DNA of 64,000 bases from Fodinisporobacter ferrooxydans (GTDB taxonomy: Bacteria > Bacillota > Bacilli > Tumebacillales > MYW30-H2). The notes beneath the pieces are model-generated. The model was given only the letters and a program-made list of their open reading frames with translations. It made no database searches and was not told the DNA's origin. Position numbers and translations under genes: made by a program. The DNA is taken from assembly GCF_022818495.1 (NCBI RefSeq), contig NZ_CP089291.1, forward strand, positions 3,365,501-3,429,500. The letters are read 5' to 3'. Position 1 is the stretch's first letter. The number at the start of each line of letters is the position of its first letter. Of the stretch, positions 52,299 to 61,616 are shown in pieces.

Positions 52299-53261
52299 TT
52301 ATTCCATATTCATCTCCGAATCAACGTTCACCTCGGAGACAACCGGCACCTCGGAGGCAACCGATACATCCGATTGCTTTCTGGTGACAAGCCCAACTCC
52401 TGCCACAATGCATAAACCTCCCAGAAGAAAACTCCAATCCAAATGTTCGTGCAAAAAAAACCATCCAAGGACAGCACCGACCAACGTTTGGAAAAAAATA
52501 AATAAAGAGCCAATGCTTGCATCCATATATTCCAGGCCTTTGTTCCAACAAAAAAACGCAACAGCAGTGGATACGATCCCCAAATACAGAATGCCGGCGA
52601 ACATCGACGGTTTTGCAAGAAGATAGAAAGAAAACGAATGCAAATTCTCCCAAACCATAACTGGCGTTGTCATGAAGATGGCAAACAATAAGGAGTATGT
52701 TGTGACAACCAAGGCAGAGTGCCGCTCAGATGCTTGTTTGGCAAACACGGAAAGCAGCGCCCAAGTGACAGCAGCCGCGACGAGAAACAAATTTCCCAAT
52801 AGTGTGCTTTGTCCTTGTCCCGGCACTCCGATTACAATCCACATGCCGATATTCGTCAGTACAAGGGATACAATTTTCTGTATCGATAGATGCTCTTTTA
52901 ATACCATGCGAGCAAAGATCAATGTGAAAACGGGAGATGCTGCTGTTATCAGAGCACCTGTATGTGCATCGGAAAGTTTCGTGCCGATAAATTGAGCACC
53001 GACCGATAAAAAATAACCGATAAAACCAATCTTGGCAAACATGTACCAATCCGCTTTCTGAAACCGCTTTGGCGATCGCTGTTGTTTGGTTCGCAAAACT
53101 CCATATAAAACGACCCAAGCGATACAGTACCGCATCCATAATAATGTAAATGGCGGAATGTATTGCAGTACATATTTGCTTATGACATACATTCCTCCCC
53201 AGATGCTTGCGGCAAGAAATAAAAACAATGCTCCGACCCATTGATGATTGATTTTTGACAT
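52299..53261 (-). CDS. EamA/DMT-family transporter
   Basis: This 320-residue inner-membrane protein has two EamA repeats and about ten helices. Repeat one contains WVGALFLFLAASIWGGMYVI, and IGYFLSVGAQFIGTKLSDA; repeat two contains GILYLGIVSTAVAFFCWNKG and YMDASIGSLFIFFQTLVGAV. DMT proteins export amino acids or other metabolites; the substrate is unknown. The 25-residue C-terminal tail (SDVSVASEVPVVSEVNVDSE) is a short, repeated acidic sequence. The ATG at 53261 has GGAGGG upstream. Its 200-base leader holds a perfect 11-bp stem hairpin. Confidence 0.88.
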   Translation of the reverse strand: MSKINHQWVGALFLFLAASIWGGMYVISKYVLQYIPPFTLLWMRYCIAWVVLYGVLRTKQQRSPKRFQKADWYMFAKIGFIGYFLSVGAQFIGTKLSDAHTGALITAASPVFTLIFARMVLKEHLSIQKIVSLVLTNIGMWIVIGVPGQGQSTLLGNLFLVAAAVTWALLSVFAKQASERHSALVVTTYSLLFAIFMTTPVMVWENLHSFSFYLLAKPSMFAGILYLGIVSTAVAFFCWNKGLEYMDASIGSLFIFFQTLVGAVLGWFFLHEHLDWSFLLGGLCIVAGVGLVTRKQSDVSVASEVPVVSEVNVDSEMNME

Positions 53262-53301
53262 AGTAAGCCCTCCGATGATGGGATTGGAATGGTAAAGTCC
53301 C

Positions 53302-53340
53302 GAAACGGAGGAGCAGCTTTCCGCCCGATTCCTCCGTTTC
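53302..53340 (-). other. Stable hairpin in the leader of the transporter gene
   Basis: GAAACGGAGGA (53302-53312) and TCCTCCGTTTC (53330-53340) pair over 11 bases with a 17-base loop. Not followed by T residues on the minus strand. It includes GGAGG sequences that could be masked or unmasked. The rest of 53262-53510 shows no gene I can support. Confidence 0.5.
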
Positions 53341-53510
53341 TAATGCCGGCGGAGGCTGGGAACGTCGTTTTCAAAGCGAATACGCATCGGCCTGTGCTCC
53401 TTTCTGCGAAAACACCTGATTCGATTTTGCATTTCAAATCGAACAGATCCATTTTACTACCTTTCCGAATTTTGTGAAATCCTTCCTTTAGGGAAAAATA
53501 AAACCTCTAG

Positions 53511-53553
53511 GAAAAAAATAAAACCTCTAAACCGGGATTGCGGGCTTAGAGGT
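53511..53553 (-). terminator. Terminator of the yhfH-like gene
   Basis: On the minus strand ACCTCTAAgCCCG pairs with CGGtTTAGAGGT, followed by TTTATTTTTTT. An extra AAAATAAAACCTCTA repeat follows. Confidence 0.75.
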
Positions 53554-53613
53554 CAAAATCCGGAAAACGAATGTTGAATCAAATGCTGCACCATTCAGTT
53601 TCTTGTTTTACTC

Positions 53614-53745
53614 CTATTCTTCATATTTGCTTACACAGCGTTCGCATTCATGGTGGAGAGATTCTACCTGCTCCTCGATTTCCTTTCCGCATTCTACACA
53701 CAATTTTTTTGGCAGCTCTTGATTCGGTCTTCTTGTCATATTCAT
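53614..53745 (-). CDS. yhfH: YhfH-like small zinc-ribbon protein
   Basis: A 43-residue protein, MNMTRRPNQELPKKLCVECG and so on, with a CxxC pair (CVEC) and a second CxxC (CERC) 15 residues later, near HHE, consistent with one bound zinc. It resembles the YhfH family of Bacillus, whose function is unknown. Strong support: AAGGAGGAAC is 5 bases upstream of the start. A promoter with TTCACA and TATAAT 17 bases apart lies further upstream on the minus strand (53815-53787), and a terminator follows. Divergent from aceB, with operator-like sequences in the shared region. Confidence 0.8.
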   Translation of the reverse strand: MNMTRRPNQELPKKLCVECGKEIEEQVESLHHECERCVSKYEE

Positions 53746-53770
53746 CTGTAGTTCCTCCTTTAATTATTAT

Positions 53771-53941
53771 ATAACAATATATTGTTATTATATCTGTAAT
53801 ATAACAGTTTGTGAAGAGAAAATTTTAATCATTTGTAAATCGAGTGTGACGAAAGGAAAAAATTTTTGTTTTTGAGAAAAAAGGGGGTTTTCAAATCTGT
53901 TATCTAATAGTATAATCAAAACACAAACTGTTATATATCAG
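53771..53941. promoter_or_regulatory. Divergent yhfH/aceB promoter region with repeated operator-like boxes
   Basis: Three 14-bp near-palindromes of the form CTGTnATnTAnnAG occur: CTGTAATATAACAG (53794-53807), CTGTTATCTAATAG (53897-53910) and CTGTTATATATCAG (53928-53941). The first lies in the 17-base spacer of the yhfH promoter. The second lies in the spacer of the aceB promoter (TTTTCA 53888-53893, TATAAT 53911-53916). The third covers its start site. A perfect 18-bp palindrome ATAACAATATATTGTTAT is at 53771-53788, and a 15-bp inverted repeat CACAAACTGTTATAT links 53799-53813 and 53922-53936. Confidence 0.65.
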
Positions 53942-53988
53942 AATGATCGTATTCAAAGAACAGTTGGAAAAAGGAGAGGAGAGCAGCC

Positions 53989-55590
53989 ATGAGTATTGAG
54001 ACACAGTCCAGAAACATGCAAGTCATCGGGCCGCTGTTACCGGGTTTTGCTGAGATTCTGACGCCGGAAGCATTGCAATTCCTCGAGTTGCTGGAATGCA
54101 ACTTCGGTGAAAGACGGAAAGAACTTTTACGGTGCAGAGAAGAACGCCAAAGGGAAATTGACGCTGGCAAGCTCCCGGGATTCCTTCCGGAAACACAGTT
54201 GATTCGCAACAGCGACTGGAAGGTAGGAGCAATTCCAGAAGATCTCAAAGACAGGCGCGTGGAAATCACCGGTCCTGCCAGTGATCGGAAAATGGTGATC
54301 AACGCCCTAAACTCCGGTGCCAAGGTTTTTATGGCAGATTTTGAGGATGCGAATTCGCCCACATGGAGCAATACGATTCAGGGACAAATCAATATGCGTG
54401 ATGCCATTCGGAAAACGCTATCGTACGTAAGTACGGAAGGCAAGCAATACGCGTTAAAAGATACGGTAGCGACATTGATCGTTCGTCCGCGGGGATGGCA
54501 TTTGGAAGAAAAACATCTATTGCTCGATGGAAAACCGTTGTCTGGAAGTCTCGTCGATTTTGGGCTTTACATATTTCATAATGCACATCAACTCCTTGAA
54601 AACTCCAGTGGACCCTATTTTTATTTGCCAAAATTGGAAAGCCATCTGGAAGCAAGGCTCTGGAACGATGTGTTTGTGTTTGCGCAAGAGATGTTGCAAA
54701 TTCCAGTCGGAACGATTAAAGCAACCGTATTGATCGAAACAATACTGGCAACTTTCGAAATGGATGAAATTTTATATGAGTTGCGTGAACACATGGCAGG
54801 CTTGAACTGCGGACGTTGGGACTATATTTTCAGTTACATCAAAAAGTTTCGCAACTTGCCGGAGTGTATCGTGCCGGATCGGGCGCTTGTCACGATGACT
54901 GTGCCATTTATGCGGGCATATTCCTTATTGACCATCAAAACATGTCATCGCCGCAACGCCTATGCGATCGGTGGAATGGCTGCGCAAATTCCCGTCAAGA
55001 ACAATCCGGCCGCCAATGAAGAAGCGTTCCGAAAAGTACGCATGGATAAGGAACGGGAGGCGCAAGACGGCCATGACGGCACATGGGTCGCACATCCGGG
55101 ATTGGTTCCGGTAGCGATGGAAGTGTTTGATGAATGGATGAAAGGCCCCAATCAACTGGACAAAACGTTGAACGATCTGGAGATTACGGCGGAACAGCTG
55201 CTTGAAGTGCCGCAAGGTGCTATTACGGAAAAAGGTTTACGAACCAACATACGCGTTGGGATTCAATATATCGAAGCTTGGCTGCGGGGATTCGGCGCCG
55301 TACCTCTATATAATCTGATGGAAGATGCCGCAACGGCCGAGATCTCCCGTGCTCAAGTCTGGCAGTGGATACGTCACCCCAAAGGCATTTTGGATGATGG
55401 CAGAAAGGTGACTGTAGAGTTATTTCAAACAATCTTGCAAGAAGAATTGCAAACGATCAAAGATTTGATCGGACACAAAAATTTTGAACAGGGGCAATTT
55501 CGACTTGCGACCGAGTTGTTTGCAAAACTGACACTCGATGATGTGTTTCCGCCATTTCTTACATTAGACGGTTATAACCATTTGCATTAA
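53989..55590 (+). CDS. aceB: Malate synthase A
   Basis: Malate synthase condenses glyoxylate and acetyl-CoA to malate in the glyoxylate shunt. The 533-residue protein has [31 protein letters not shown] (Arg for glyoxylate), [35 protein letters not shown], and [20 protein letters not shown] with [22 protein letters not shown] precedes ATG 53989. aceA follows 73 bases later, so growth on acetate or fatty acids is supported by one operon. Regulation is probably through the operator-like boxes upstream. Confidence 0.96.
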   Translation: MSIETQSRNMQVIGPLLPGFAEILTPEALQFLELLECNFGERRKELLRCREERQREIDAGKLPGFLPETQLIRNSDWKVGAIPEDLKDRRVEITGPASDRKMVINALNSGAKVFMADFEDANSPTWSNTIQGQINMRDAIRKTLSYVSTEGKQYALKDTVATLIVRPRGWHLEEKHLLLDGKPLSGSLVDFGLYIFHNAHQLLENSSGPYFYLPKLESHLEARLWNDVFVFAQEMLQIPVGTIKATVLIETILATFEMDEILYELREHMAGLNCGRWDYIFSYIKKFRNLPECIVPDRALVTMTVPFMRAYSLLTIKTCHRRNAYAIGGMAAQIPVKNNPAANEEAFRKVRMDKEREAQDGHDGTWVAHPGLVPVAMEVFDEWMKGPNQLDKTLNDLEITAEQLLEVPQGAITEKGLRTNIRVGIQYIEAWLRGFGAVPLYNLMEDAATAEISRAQVWQWIRHPKGILDDGRKVTVELFQTILQEELQTIKDLIGHKNFEQGQFRLATELFAKLTLDDVFPPFLTLDGYNHLH

Positions 55591-55663
55591 ATACAAAGGT
55601 TATGTAAAAAAACTATCAATCGAAACTATGAAATGATGGTTAAAATTTGAGGAGGAGAGACAA

Positions 55664-56956
55664 ATGAAACAAGAATCACGGAAAGAAGCGGCACAAAAAC
55701 TGGAGCAAGAGTGGAAAACAGAGCGTTTTCAAGGGATCACAAGAAACTACTCGGCGGAAGATGTGATTCGGTTGCGCGGCTCCATTTCCATCGAACATAC
55801 TCTCGCACGTTTGGGCGCAGAACGCCTTTGGAACTTGCTTCATACAGAACATCATATCAAGGCGCTCGGTGCATTGACGGGGAATCAGGCAGTGCAGCAA
55901 GTAAAAGCAGGCTTGCAAGCCATCTATCTGAGCGGTTGGCAAGTAGCGGCAGATGCCAACCTCTCAGGTCAAATGTACCCGGACCAAAGCTTATATCCGG
56001 CCAATAGCGTACCGCATGTAGTAAAGCGGATCAACCAAGCGTTTCAACGGGCAGATCAAATCGATCATATGGAAGGCAATTCCGATACGTACTGGTTTGC
56101 ACCGATTGTTGCAGATGCGGAAGCGGGATTTGGCGGACCGTTAAACGTGTTTGAACTGATGAAAAGCATGATTGAAGCGGGCGCAGCAGGCGTGCATTTC
56201 GAAGATCAACTGGCATCTGAGAAAAAATGCGGTCATATGGGAGGGAAAGTATTAATTCCTACTTCGCAAGCGATCCGAAATCTCACATCGGCCCGTTTCG
56301 CCGCTGACGTAATGGGTGTGCCAACCGTTATCATTGCACGTACGGATGCCAATGGCGCACATCTGATTACGAGTGACATCGACACAAGGGATCGGGAATT
56401 TTTGACAGGCGAGCGGACCGCGGAAGGATTTTTCCGGATGCGCGGCGGACTGGATGCGGCGATTGCTCGTGGGTTGTCTTATGCCCCTTATGCAGATCTG
56501 ATCTGGTGTGAGACATCCGAGCCAAATATTGAGGAAGCCCGCCGGTTTGCTGAAGAGATTCATGCAAAATTTCCGGGTAAGCTGTTGGCATACAATTGTT
56601 CGCCATCCTTTAACTGGAAACGGAAGTTGAGTCAGGAAGAAATTGAAACGTTCCAAGTGCAGCTTGGCGAGATGGGATACAAATTCCAATTTGTCACACT
56701 TGCCGGATTCCATGCGCTCAATCACAGCATGTTTGAACTGGCGCGCAATTACAAAGACCGTGGCATGGGAGCCTATTCGGAACTGCAGCAGGCGGAGTTT
56801 GCCAGCGAACCATACGGATATACAGCCACCAAGCATCAACGTGAAGTGGGAACCGGATATTTTGATCAAGTGTCATTGGCTGTTTCAGGCGGAGCTTCTT
56901 CCACCACAGCGCTTACCGGTTCAACCGAGGAAGAACAATTTACGACTGTATCGTAA
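55664..56956 (+). CDS. aceA: Isocitrate lyase
   Basis: Isocitrate lyase splits isocitrate into glyoxylate and succinate. The 430-residue protein contains the active-site loop [18 protein letters not shown] (KKCGHM signature with the catalytic Cys). Also present are [47 protein letters not shown]-like [16 protein letters not shown] and [14 protein letters not shown]. The strong GAGGAGGAGA lies before ATG 55664. Length is that of the bacterial enzyme. Acyl-CoA ligase, thioesterase, pckA and aceBA nearby form a coherent set for fatty acid or acetate use. Confidence 0.96.
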   Translation: MKQESRKEAAQKLEQEWKTERFQGITRNYSAEDVIRLRGSISIEHTLARLGAERLWNLLHTEHHIKALGALTGNQAVQQVKAGLQAIYLSGWQVAADANLSGQMYPDQSLYPANSVPHVVKRINQAFQRADQIDHMEGNSDTYWFAPIVADAEAGFGGPLNVFELMKSMIEAGAAGVHFEDQLASEKKCGHMGGKVLIPTSQAIRNLTSARFAADVMGVPTVIIARTDANGAHLITSDIDTRDREFLTGERTAEGFFRMRGGLDAAIARGLSYAPYADLIWCETSEPNIEEARRFAEEIHAKFPGKLLAYNCSPSFNWKRKLSQEEIETFQVQLGEMGYKFQFVTLAGFHALNHSMFELARNYKDRGMGAYSELQQAEFASEPYGYTATKHQREVGTGYFDQVSLAVSGGASSTTALTGSTEEEQFTTVS

Positions 56957-57092
56957 GATTGATCAATCGGTTTGTCTCATACGTTTGTTTCATACGTTTA
57001 GCAAGTTTCGCAGTATCCTCCAAACCCCATACGAATCGCCTCCGCAATGGAGCAGCATTTCTTCCGTCACATCGAATGGAAGGAATGCTTTT

Positions 57093-57121
57093 TTTACTTA
57101 CATGTGGCGTTCAGGTATAAT
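57093..57121 (+). promoter_or_regulatory. Promoter for the YtoI-like gene
   Basis: TTTACT (57093-57098), 17 bases, TATAAT (57116-57121), followed 37 bases later by the start codon. Confidence 0.55.
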
Positions 57122-57157
57122 AATAAGGATTGGTTTGGGGTGGGAGGAGAACGTTCG

Positions 57158-58465
57158 ATGCTTACCAAACATGAGCAAATTCTGCAATATATCGAAGCTC
57201 TGGAAGTCGGCGAAAAAATATCGGTTCGGCAAATTGCAAAAATCCTGGACGTCAGCGAAGGGACTGCGTATCGTGCACTAAAAGAAGCAGAGACGCGGGG
57301 AATCGTCAGCACGATTGAACGAGTCGGTACGATCCGAATTGAAAATCAGCAGAAAAAAATTGAACGGCTGACATTTGCCGAAGTTGTCAATATTGTCGAT
57401 GGTACAGTACTTGGCGGACATAACGGATTACATAAAACGCTTTACAAATTTGTCATAGCTGCCATGCAATTGGAGGCAATTCCGAAATACATAGATCATG
57501 ACAGTTTGCTCATCGTAGGCAACCGAATGCAAGTGCAGCGTATGTCATTGGAGCATGGAGCGGCTGTTTTGGTTACCGGCGGCTTTAATATCAACGACGA
57601 TGTAAAAGAATTGGCGGATCAATTGCAATTGCCGGTTATTTCCTCTTCATACGATACATTTACGGTAGCTTCCTTAATTAACCAGGCGATATATGACCGG
57701 ATGGTAAAAAAAGATGTATTGCTGGTTGAGGATATTATTGCAACACAAACGCCCGCGTTTTTGAAAGAAGATCATTTGGTGAAGGACTGGCATAGCTTGT
57801 TGGAACATACAGGCCATTCCCGTTTTCCGGTTGTGGATGAAGAACTGCGGGTGATTGGCATGGTATCACCTCGGGATATGACCGGGGCTGCCATGGACAC
57901 ACCGGTTTCTTCCGTGATGACGCCGCATCCGCATACGGTTTCCATCCACACATCCGTTGCTGCAGCCGCCAATCTCATGGTATGGGAAGGGTTTGAGCTT
58001 TTGCCTGTCGTGGATAAACAGAAACTCGTTGGCGTCATCAGCCGCCAAGATGTGATCAAGGGCATTCAGATCAGTCAAAAACAGCCGCATATGACAGAAA
58101 CGATGGAGGATTATGCGTTAAAAGGGTTTGAAGAAGAGCGAACAGACGATCGCGGGATTTGTTTAATGGGAGAAGTTACACCTCAGATGACAAACCGGCT
58201 GGGCAGCCTCAGTTCCGGAACGATGATGCTGCTGATTGAAGCTGCGGTGATTCGGGTATTGCGGCGATTAAAGACGACCGATATGATTGTCGAAAGTACG
58301 TCCATCTACTTTATAAAACCGGTGATGGCAGGAAGCTTTATCCGTGTACAAGCGCATGTACTCGATATTGGCCGAACATTTGGCAAAGTAGAAGTAGAAA
58401 TCCTGCATCAGGAAGAAATCGTCGGCAAAGCGTTAGTGACAGCCCAAACATCGTCGCGTTTGTAA
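57158..58465 (+). CDS. ytoI: YtoI-like protein: HTH, DRTGG, CBS pair and hotdog domains
   Basis: This 435-residue protein has the domain order of YtoI. An N-terminal helix-turn-helix (LTKHEQILQYIEALEVGEKIS, then SEGTAYRALKEAE) leads to a DRTGG domain (about 70-180). Then comes a CBS pair (HSRFPVVDEELRVIGMVSPRD and ELLPVVDKQKLVGVISRQDV) and a C-terminal hotdog thioesterase-like domain (MTNRLGSLSSGTMMLLIEAA). The combination suggests adenine-nucleotide sensing coupled to acyl-CoA chemistry or DNA binding; the role is unknown. ATG 57158 has GGGAGGAGA. It is near the glyoxylate operon but on a separate transcript. Confidence 0.88.
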   Translation: MLTKHEQILQYIEALEVGEKISVRQIAKILDVSEGTAYRALKEAETRGIVSTIERVGTIRIENQQKKIERLTFAEVVNIVDGTVLGGHNGLHKTLYKFVIAAMQLEAIPKYIDHDSLLIVGNRMQVQRMSLEHGAAVLVTGGFNINDDVKELADQLQLPVISSSYDTFTVASLINQAIYDRMVKKDVLLVEDIIATQTPAFLKEDHLVKDWHSLLEHTGHSRFPVVDEELRVIGMVSPRDMTGAAMDTPVSSVMTPHPHTVSIHTSVAAAANLMVWEGFELLPVVDKQKLVGVISRQDVIKGIQISQKQPHMTETMEDYALKGFEEERTDDRGICLMGEVTPQMTNRLGSLSSGTMMLLIEAAVIRVLRRLKTTDMIVESTSIYFIKPVMAGSFIRVQAHVLDIGRTFGKVEVEILHQEEIVGKALVTAQTSSRL

Positions 58466-58597
58466 TTACCTGTTGTTATCCGTTTTAAACTGTAATGCAG
58501 AATACAGACATACTGCGAGAAATTTGGTTAAACTAAGGGCAGATTTGTAGAAGCAGATTTGCAAGAATAGAAAAAGTCCAGATGTGGAGGGAACACA

Positions 58598-59548
58598 ATG
58601 CGCAAGGTCATCATTCTAGGAACAGGTCCTGCCGGTTTGACAGCGGCGATTTATTTGGCCCGTGCCAATATGCAGCCATTAGTGATCGAAGGGAATCAGC
58701 CGGGTGGACAGCTTACGATCACTACTGAAGTGGAAAATTTCCCAGGTTTTCCAGATGGAATTATGGGGCCGGAATTAATGGAAAATATGCGTAAACAAGC
58801 AGAGCGTTTCGGTGCTGAATTTATGCGGGGATGGGTAACAGATGTGGATCTTTCCAAGCGTCCGTTCACAGTGTCTGTAGAAGAACAAGGTGATATGCAA
58901 GCAGAGAGTTTGGTGATATCGACCGGAGCTTCAGCAAAATTGCTGGGAATCCCGGGTGAAACGGAGAATATGGGGAGAGGCGTTAGTGCATGCGCTACTT
59001 GTGACGGATTCTTTTTCCGCGGCAAAAAGGTGATCGTAGTAGGCGGCGGCGACTCAGCCATGGAGGAAGCGAATTTTTTGACGCGCTTTGCGTCTGAAGT
59101 GCAGCTTGTCCATCGCCGCAATGAATTGCGCGCATCGAAAATTATGCAAGACAGGGCTCAAAAGAATGAAAAAATTCATTGGAGTCTCAATGTTGCGCCG
59201 CTGGAAGTCGTTGCTGAAAACAATCGGGTAACCGGTTTAAAAGTGACAAACAACGAGACGGGCAAAGAAGAAATAATCCCTACAGATGGAATCTTCGTCG
59301 CCATCGGCCATAAACCGAATACGGAGTTTTTAAAGGGTCAACTCGATACGGATGAACTTGGGTATATCAAAGTCAAGCCGGGAACGACAGAGACGAACAT
59401 ACCCGGGGTTTTTGCGTGTGGAGACGTGCAAGATCATATCTATCGGCAGGCGGTTACTGCAGCAGGCAGCGGTTGTATGGCAGCATTGGAATGTGAACGG
59501 TTTTTGGAAGGACAAGGAGCAATGGATTGGAGCAAATCCTTGTCGTAA
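58598..59548 (+). CDS. trxB: Thioredoxin reductase
   Basis: TrxB uses NADPH and FAD to reduce thioredoxin. The 316-residue protein has FAD-binding MRKVIILGTGPAGLTAAIYL, the redox pair in SACATCDGFFFRGKK, the NADPH-binding VVGGGDSAMEEANFL, HRRNELRAS and the FAD-contacting GVFACGDVQDHIYRQAVTAA. Length is typical. GGAGGGA precedes ATG 58598. A GC-rich hairpin follows the stop, facing two tiny genes on the other strand. Confidence 0.97.
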   Translation: MRKVIILGTGPAGLTAAIYLARANMQPLVIEGNQPGGQLTITTEVENFPGFPDGIMGPELMENMRKQAERFGAEFMRGWVTDVDLSKRPFTVSVEEQGDMQAESLVISTGASAKLLGIPGETENMGRGVSACATCDGFFFRGKKVIVVGGGDSAMEEANFLTRFASEVQLVHRRNELRASKIMQDRAQKNEKIHWSLNVAPLEVVAENNRVTGLKVTNNETGKEEIIPTDGIFVAIGHKPNTEFLKGQLDTDELGYIKVKPGTTETNIPGVFACGDVQDHIYRQAVTAAGSGCMAALECERFLEGQGAMDWSKSLS

Positions 59549-59560
59549 AGAGTATTGTTG

Positions 59561-59583
59561 AGGGGGAACCGCGTGTTCCCCCT
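59561..59583. terminator. Hairpin between trxB and convergent tiny genes
   Basis: AGGGGGAAC and GTTCCCCCT pair perfectly around CGCGT, with no long T run. A weak terminator or processing site. Confidence 0.45.
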
Positions 59584-59594
59584 GCTTTCCATTC

Positions 59595-59717
59595 TTAATA
59601 GACCGGGACTGTTTTGCATACTTGAGTATATCCAGGTACAAGCAAGAAGAACAATACGAAGATAATCAAAAACACGACCGCCCAACGAGTGAAAGCACCG
59701 AAGCATCCGTCGACCAT
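59595..59717 (-). CDS. Tiny YjcZ-like membrane protein A, 40 residues
   Basis: The protein is MVDGCFGAFTRWAVVFLIIF and then VLFFLLVPGYTQVCKTVPVY. The hydrophobic helix WAVVFLIIFVLFFLLVPGY is shared almost exactly with tiny protein B 60 bases upstream, so they are tandem duplicates. The pattern of aromatic-glycine start and one very hydrophobic helix is that of the tiny YjcZ/SscA-type proteins made during sporulation. GGGGGG lies before the start but not an ideal site. Function unknown. Confidence 0.6.
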   Translation of the reverse strand: MVDGCFGAFTRWAVVFLIIFVLFFLLVPGYTQVCKTVPVY

Positions 59718-59777
59718 ACGTCTACCCCCCTTACGTGAATCACATCATTCCTAACTCATAGTCTTTTGTGGAATTCA

Positions 59778-59882
59778 TTAGTAGCCGGCTGCACCGTATC
59801 CGGGTACAAGCAAGAAGAAGAGTACGAAGATGATCAGGAAAACAACTGCCCACTGTGTGTAATATCCAAATGTACCGTACAT
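59778..59882 (-). CDS. Tiny YjcZ-like membrane protein B, 34 residues
   Basis: The protein is MYGTFGYYTQWAVVFLIIFV and then LFFLLVPGYGAAGY. It matches the YjcZ pattern: Tyr/Gly-rich N-terminus, one membrane helix and a GY-rich end. AAGGAGG sits 7 bases before the start, an excellent site. It is paralogous to protein A through the shared helix. In Bacillus the homologues are spore-coat or sporulation-associated, e.g. SscA; here a sporulation link is inferred. Confidence 0.72.
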   Translation of the reverse strand: MYGTFGYYTQWAVVFLIIFVLFFLLVPGYGAAGY

Positions 59883-59987
59883 AGTAAAACCTCCTTGTTA
59901 ACCAAAGTCTACATTACAATATGAGCGGGAACAGAACTTGGCAACGGCGAATGTACCGGGAGGGTTGTTTTTAAAGGAGGAAACGTC

Positions 59988-61481
59988 ATGCAAGTAAGCA
60001 CCAACCGAAAAAACGTAACGATTGCCATGATGATTGCCACATTTTTAGCGGCGATCGAGGTTACGGTTGTCAGTACTGCAATGCCTACAATTATCAGTGA
60101 TCTAGGCGGAATCAACCTGATCAGTTGGGTGTATGCCGTCTATTTGTTGACGACTTCGGTTACTACGCCGATTTATGGCAAGTTGGCGGATTTGTTTGGC
60201 AGAAAGATGATTTTCTCGGTTGGGACGCTCATATTCTTATGCGGTTCCATGCTTTCCGGTTTGGCCCATTCCATGGATCAATTGATTTTCTTTCGCGCGA
60301 TCCAAGGAATCGGCGCCGGAGCGGTCATGCCGATCACTTTTACAATCATCGGCGATATTTATACTTTTGAAGAACGTGCCAAGATGCAGGGATTATTCAG
60401 TGGCATTTGGGGGATTTCCGGTATTTTAGGGCCCCTTGTGGGCGGTTTTTTTGTGGATGCTATCTCCTGGCGCTGGATTTTTTATTTTAATGTTCCGTTC
60501 GGGTTGGTATCGCTGATCATGGTATGGATGTTTTTGCATGAAACCTTTGAAAAGAAAAAACATCAAATTGATATTCTTGGCGCAGGTGTGTTTACCATTG
60601 GTGCAACTGCGTTATTGTATGCGCTTTTAAGCGGCGGGCAAACTTGGCCATGGAGTTCGCCTGTCCTGATCGCATTGTTCTGTCTGGCATTCGCTGCACT
60701 ATTGCTATTTGTAAGGATTGAAACAAAAGTAAAGGAGCCGATTTTGCCGCTGCATTTGTTTCGGATGCGTGTCATTTCCGTATCCAATTTGGCTTCTTTT
60801 CTCATCAGTGCCGTTCTGATTGGAATCAATGCATATGTACCGCTGTGGATCCAAGGGGTGTTAGGGTATAGCGCGACCGGATCCGGACTTACTTTAACTC
60901 CAATGTCCATTAGTTGGACGTTGGGAGCTATCGTCGGCGGGCGGCTGATGCTAAAAATCGGTTCTCGTAAAGTCGCTTTGATCGGTACGCTCTGTATTGC
61001 AATTGCTTCGATATGGGCTGCAACAGTTTCGATCCATACCGGTTATGTAATATTTGTATGCATCATGTTTATTGCCGGCGTTGGTTTTGGGTTTTCCGTC
61101 ACATCCTTCACTGTTGTCGTACAATCTTCTGTATCCTGGAATTTACGGGGTGTTGCTACTGCATCCATTTCTTTCGTACGTACACTGGGACAGATGATCG
61201 GCGTGGTCCTGTTTGGGACTGTATTCAATCATACTTTGCAGGGATTCCTAAAAGGACATTCTGTACAAGGAATCAATACGATAGAAGATTTTAACAAATT
61301 GTTAAATCCGGAATTTGCCAAACAGCTGCCGCAGCCGTTGCTGCATACATTGCGGGAAGTGTTCGTATCCGGAATTTCCCATGTTTATCTATCCTTGGCT
61401 GTTATTGCAGTGCTGGGCTATATTGCTACATGGCGTTTGCCCCGTTTTGAAGGGAACGCAAACGCCCAAAAATCAGAATAA
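59988..61481 (+). CDS. MFS drug:H+ antiporter, DHA2 family (14-helix type)
   Basis: This 497-residue permease has about 14 membrane helices. Family motifs: VTVVSTAMPTIISDLGG (motif D1), YGKLADLFGRKMIF (motif A), FRAIQGIGAGAVMPITF (motif B) and GIWGISGILGPLVGGFF (motif C, antiporter). It probably exports hydrophobic or cationic compounds in exchange for protons. AAAGGAGGAAACGTC precedes ATG 59988. Neither a TetR nor a MarR regulator is adjacent, so control is not apparent. Confidence 0.92.
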   Translation: MQVSTNRKNVTIAMMIATFLAAIEVTVVSTAMPTIISDLGGINLISWVYAVYLLTTSVTTPIYGKLADLFGRKMIFSVGTLIFLCGSMLSGLAHSMDQLIFFRAIQGIGAGAVMPITFTIIGDIYTFEERAKMQGLFSGIWGISGILGPLVGGFFVDAISWRWIFYFNVPFGLVSLIMVWMFLHETFEKKKHQIDILGAGVFTIGATALLYALLSGGQTWPWSSPVLIALFCLAFAALLLFVRIETKVKEPILPLHLFRMRVISVSNLASFLISAVLIGINAYVPLWIQGVLGYSATGSGLTLTPMSISWTLGAIVGGRLMLKIGSRKVALIGTLCIAIASIWAATVSIHTGYVIFVCIMFIAGVGFGFSVTSFTVVVQSSVSWNLRGVATASISFVRTLGQMIGVVLFGTVFNHTLQGFLKGHSVQGINTIEDFNKLLNPEFAKQLPQPLLHTLREVFVSGISHVYLSLAVIAVLGYIATWRLPRFEGNANAQKSE

Positions 61482-61616
61482 TTCCTTCCGTTGTCAAACA
61501 TACTATTTGAGGGGATGTAAGATTGCGGACAATTCCGCGAATGGTTTCATTGGAAGGCGTTCTATTGTCTCATTTGTGCATGCAAATACCCGAGTATTCA
61601 CAGGAGGCGGTCGATC

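Noticed and set aside
53180-53452. Minus-strand 90-codon frame overlapping the transporter start
   Set aside because: It lies in the leader and runs into the transporter gene in another frame; no family similarity, and the hairpins there explain the sequence better.
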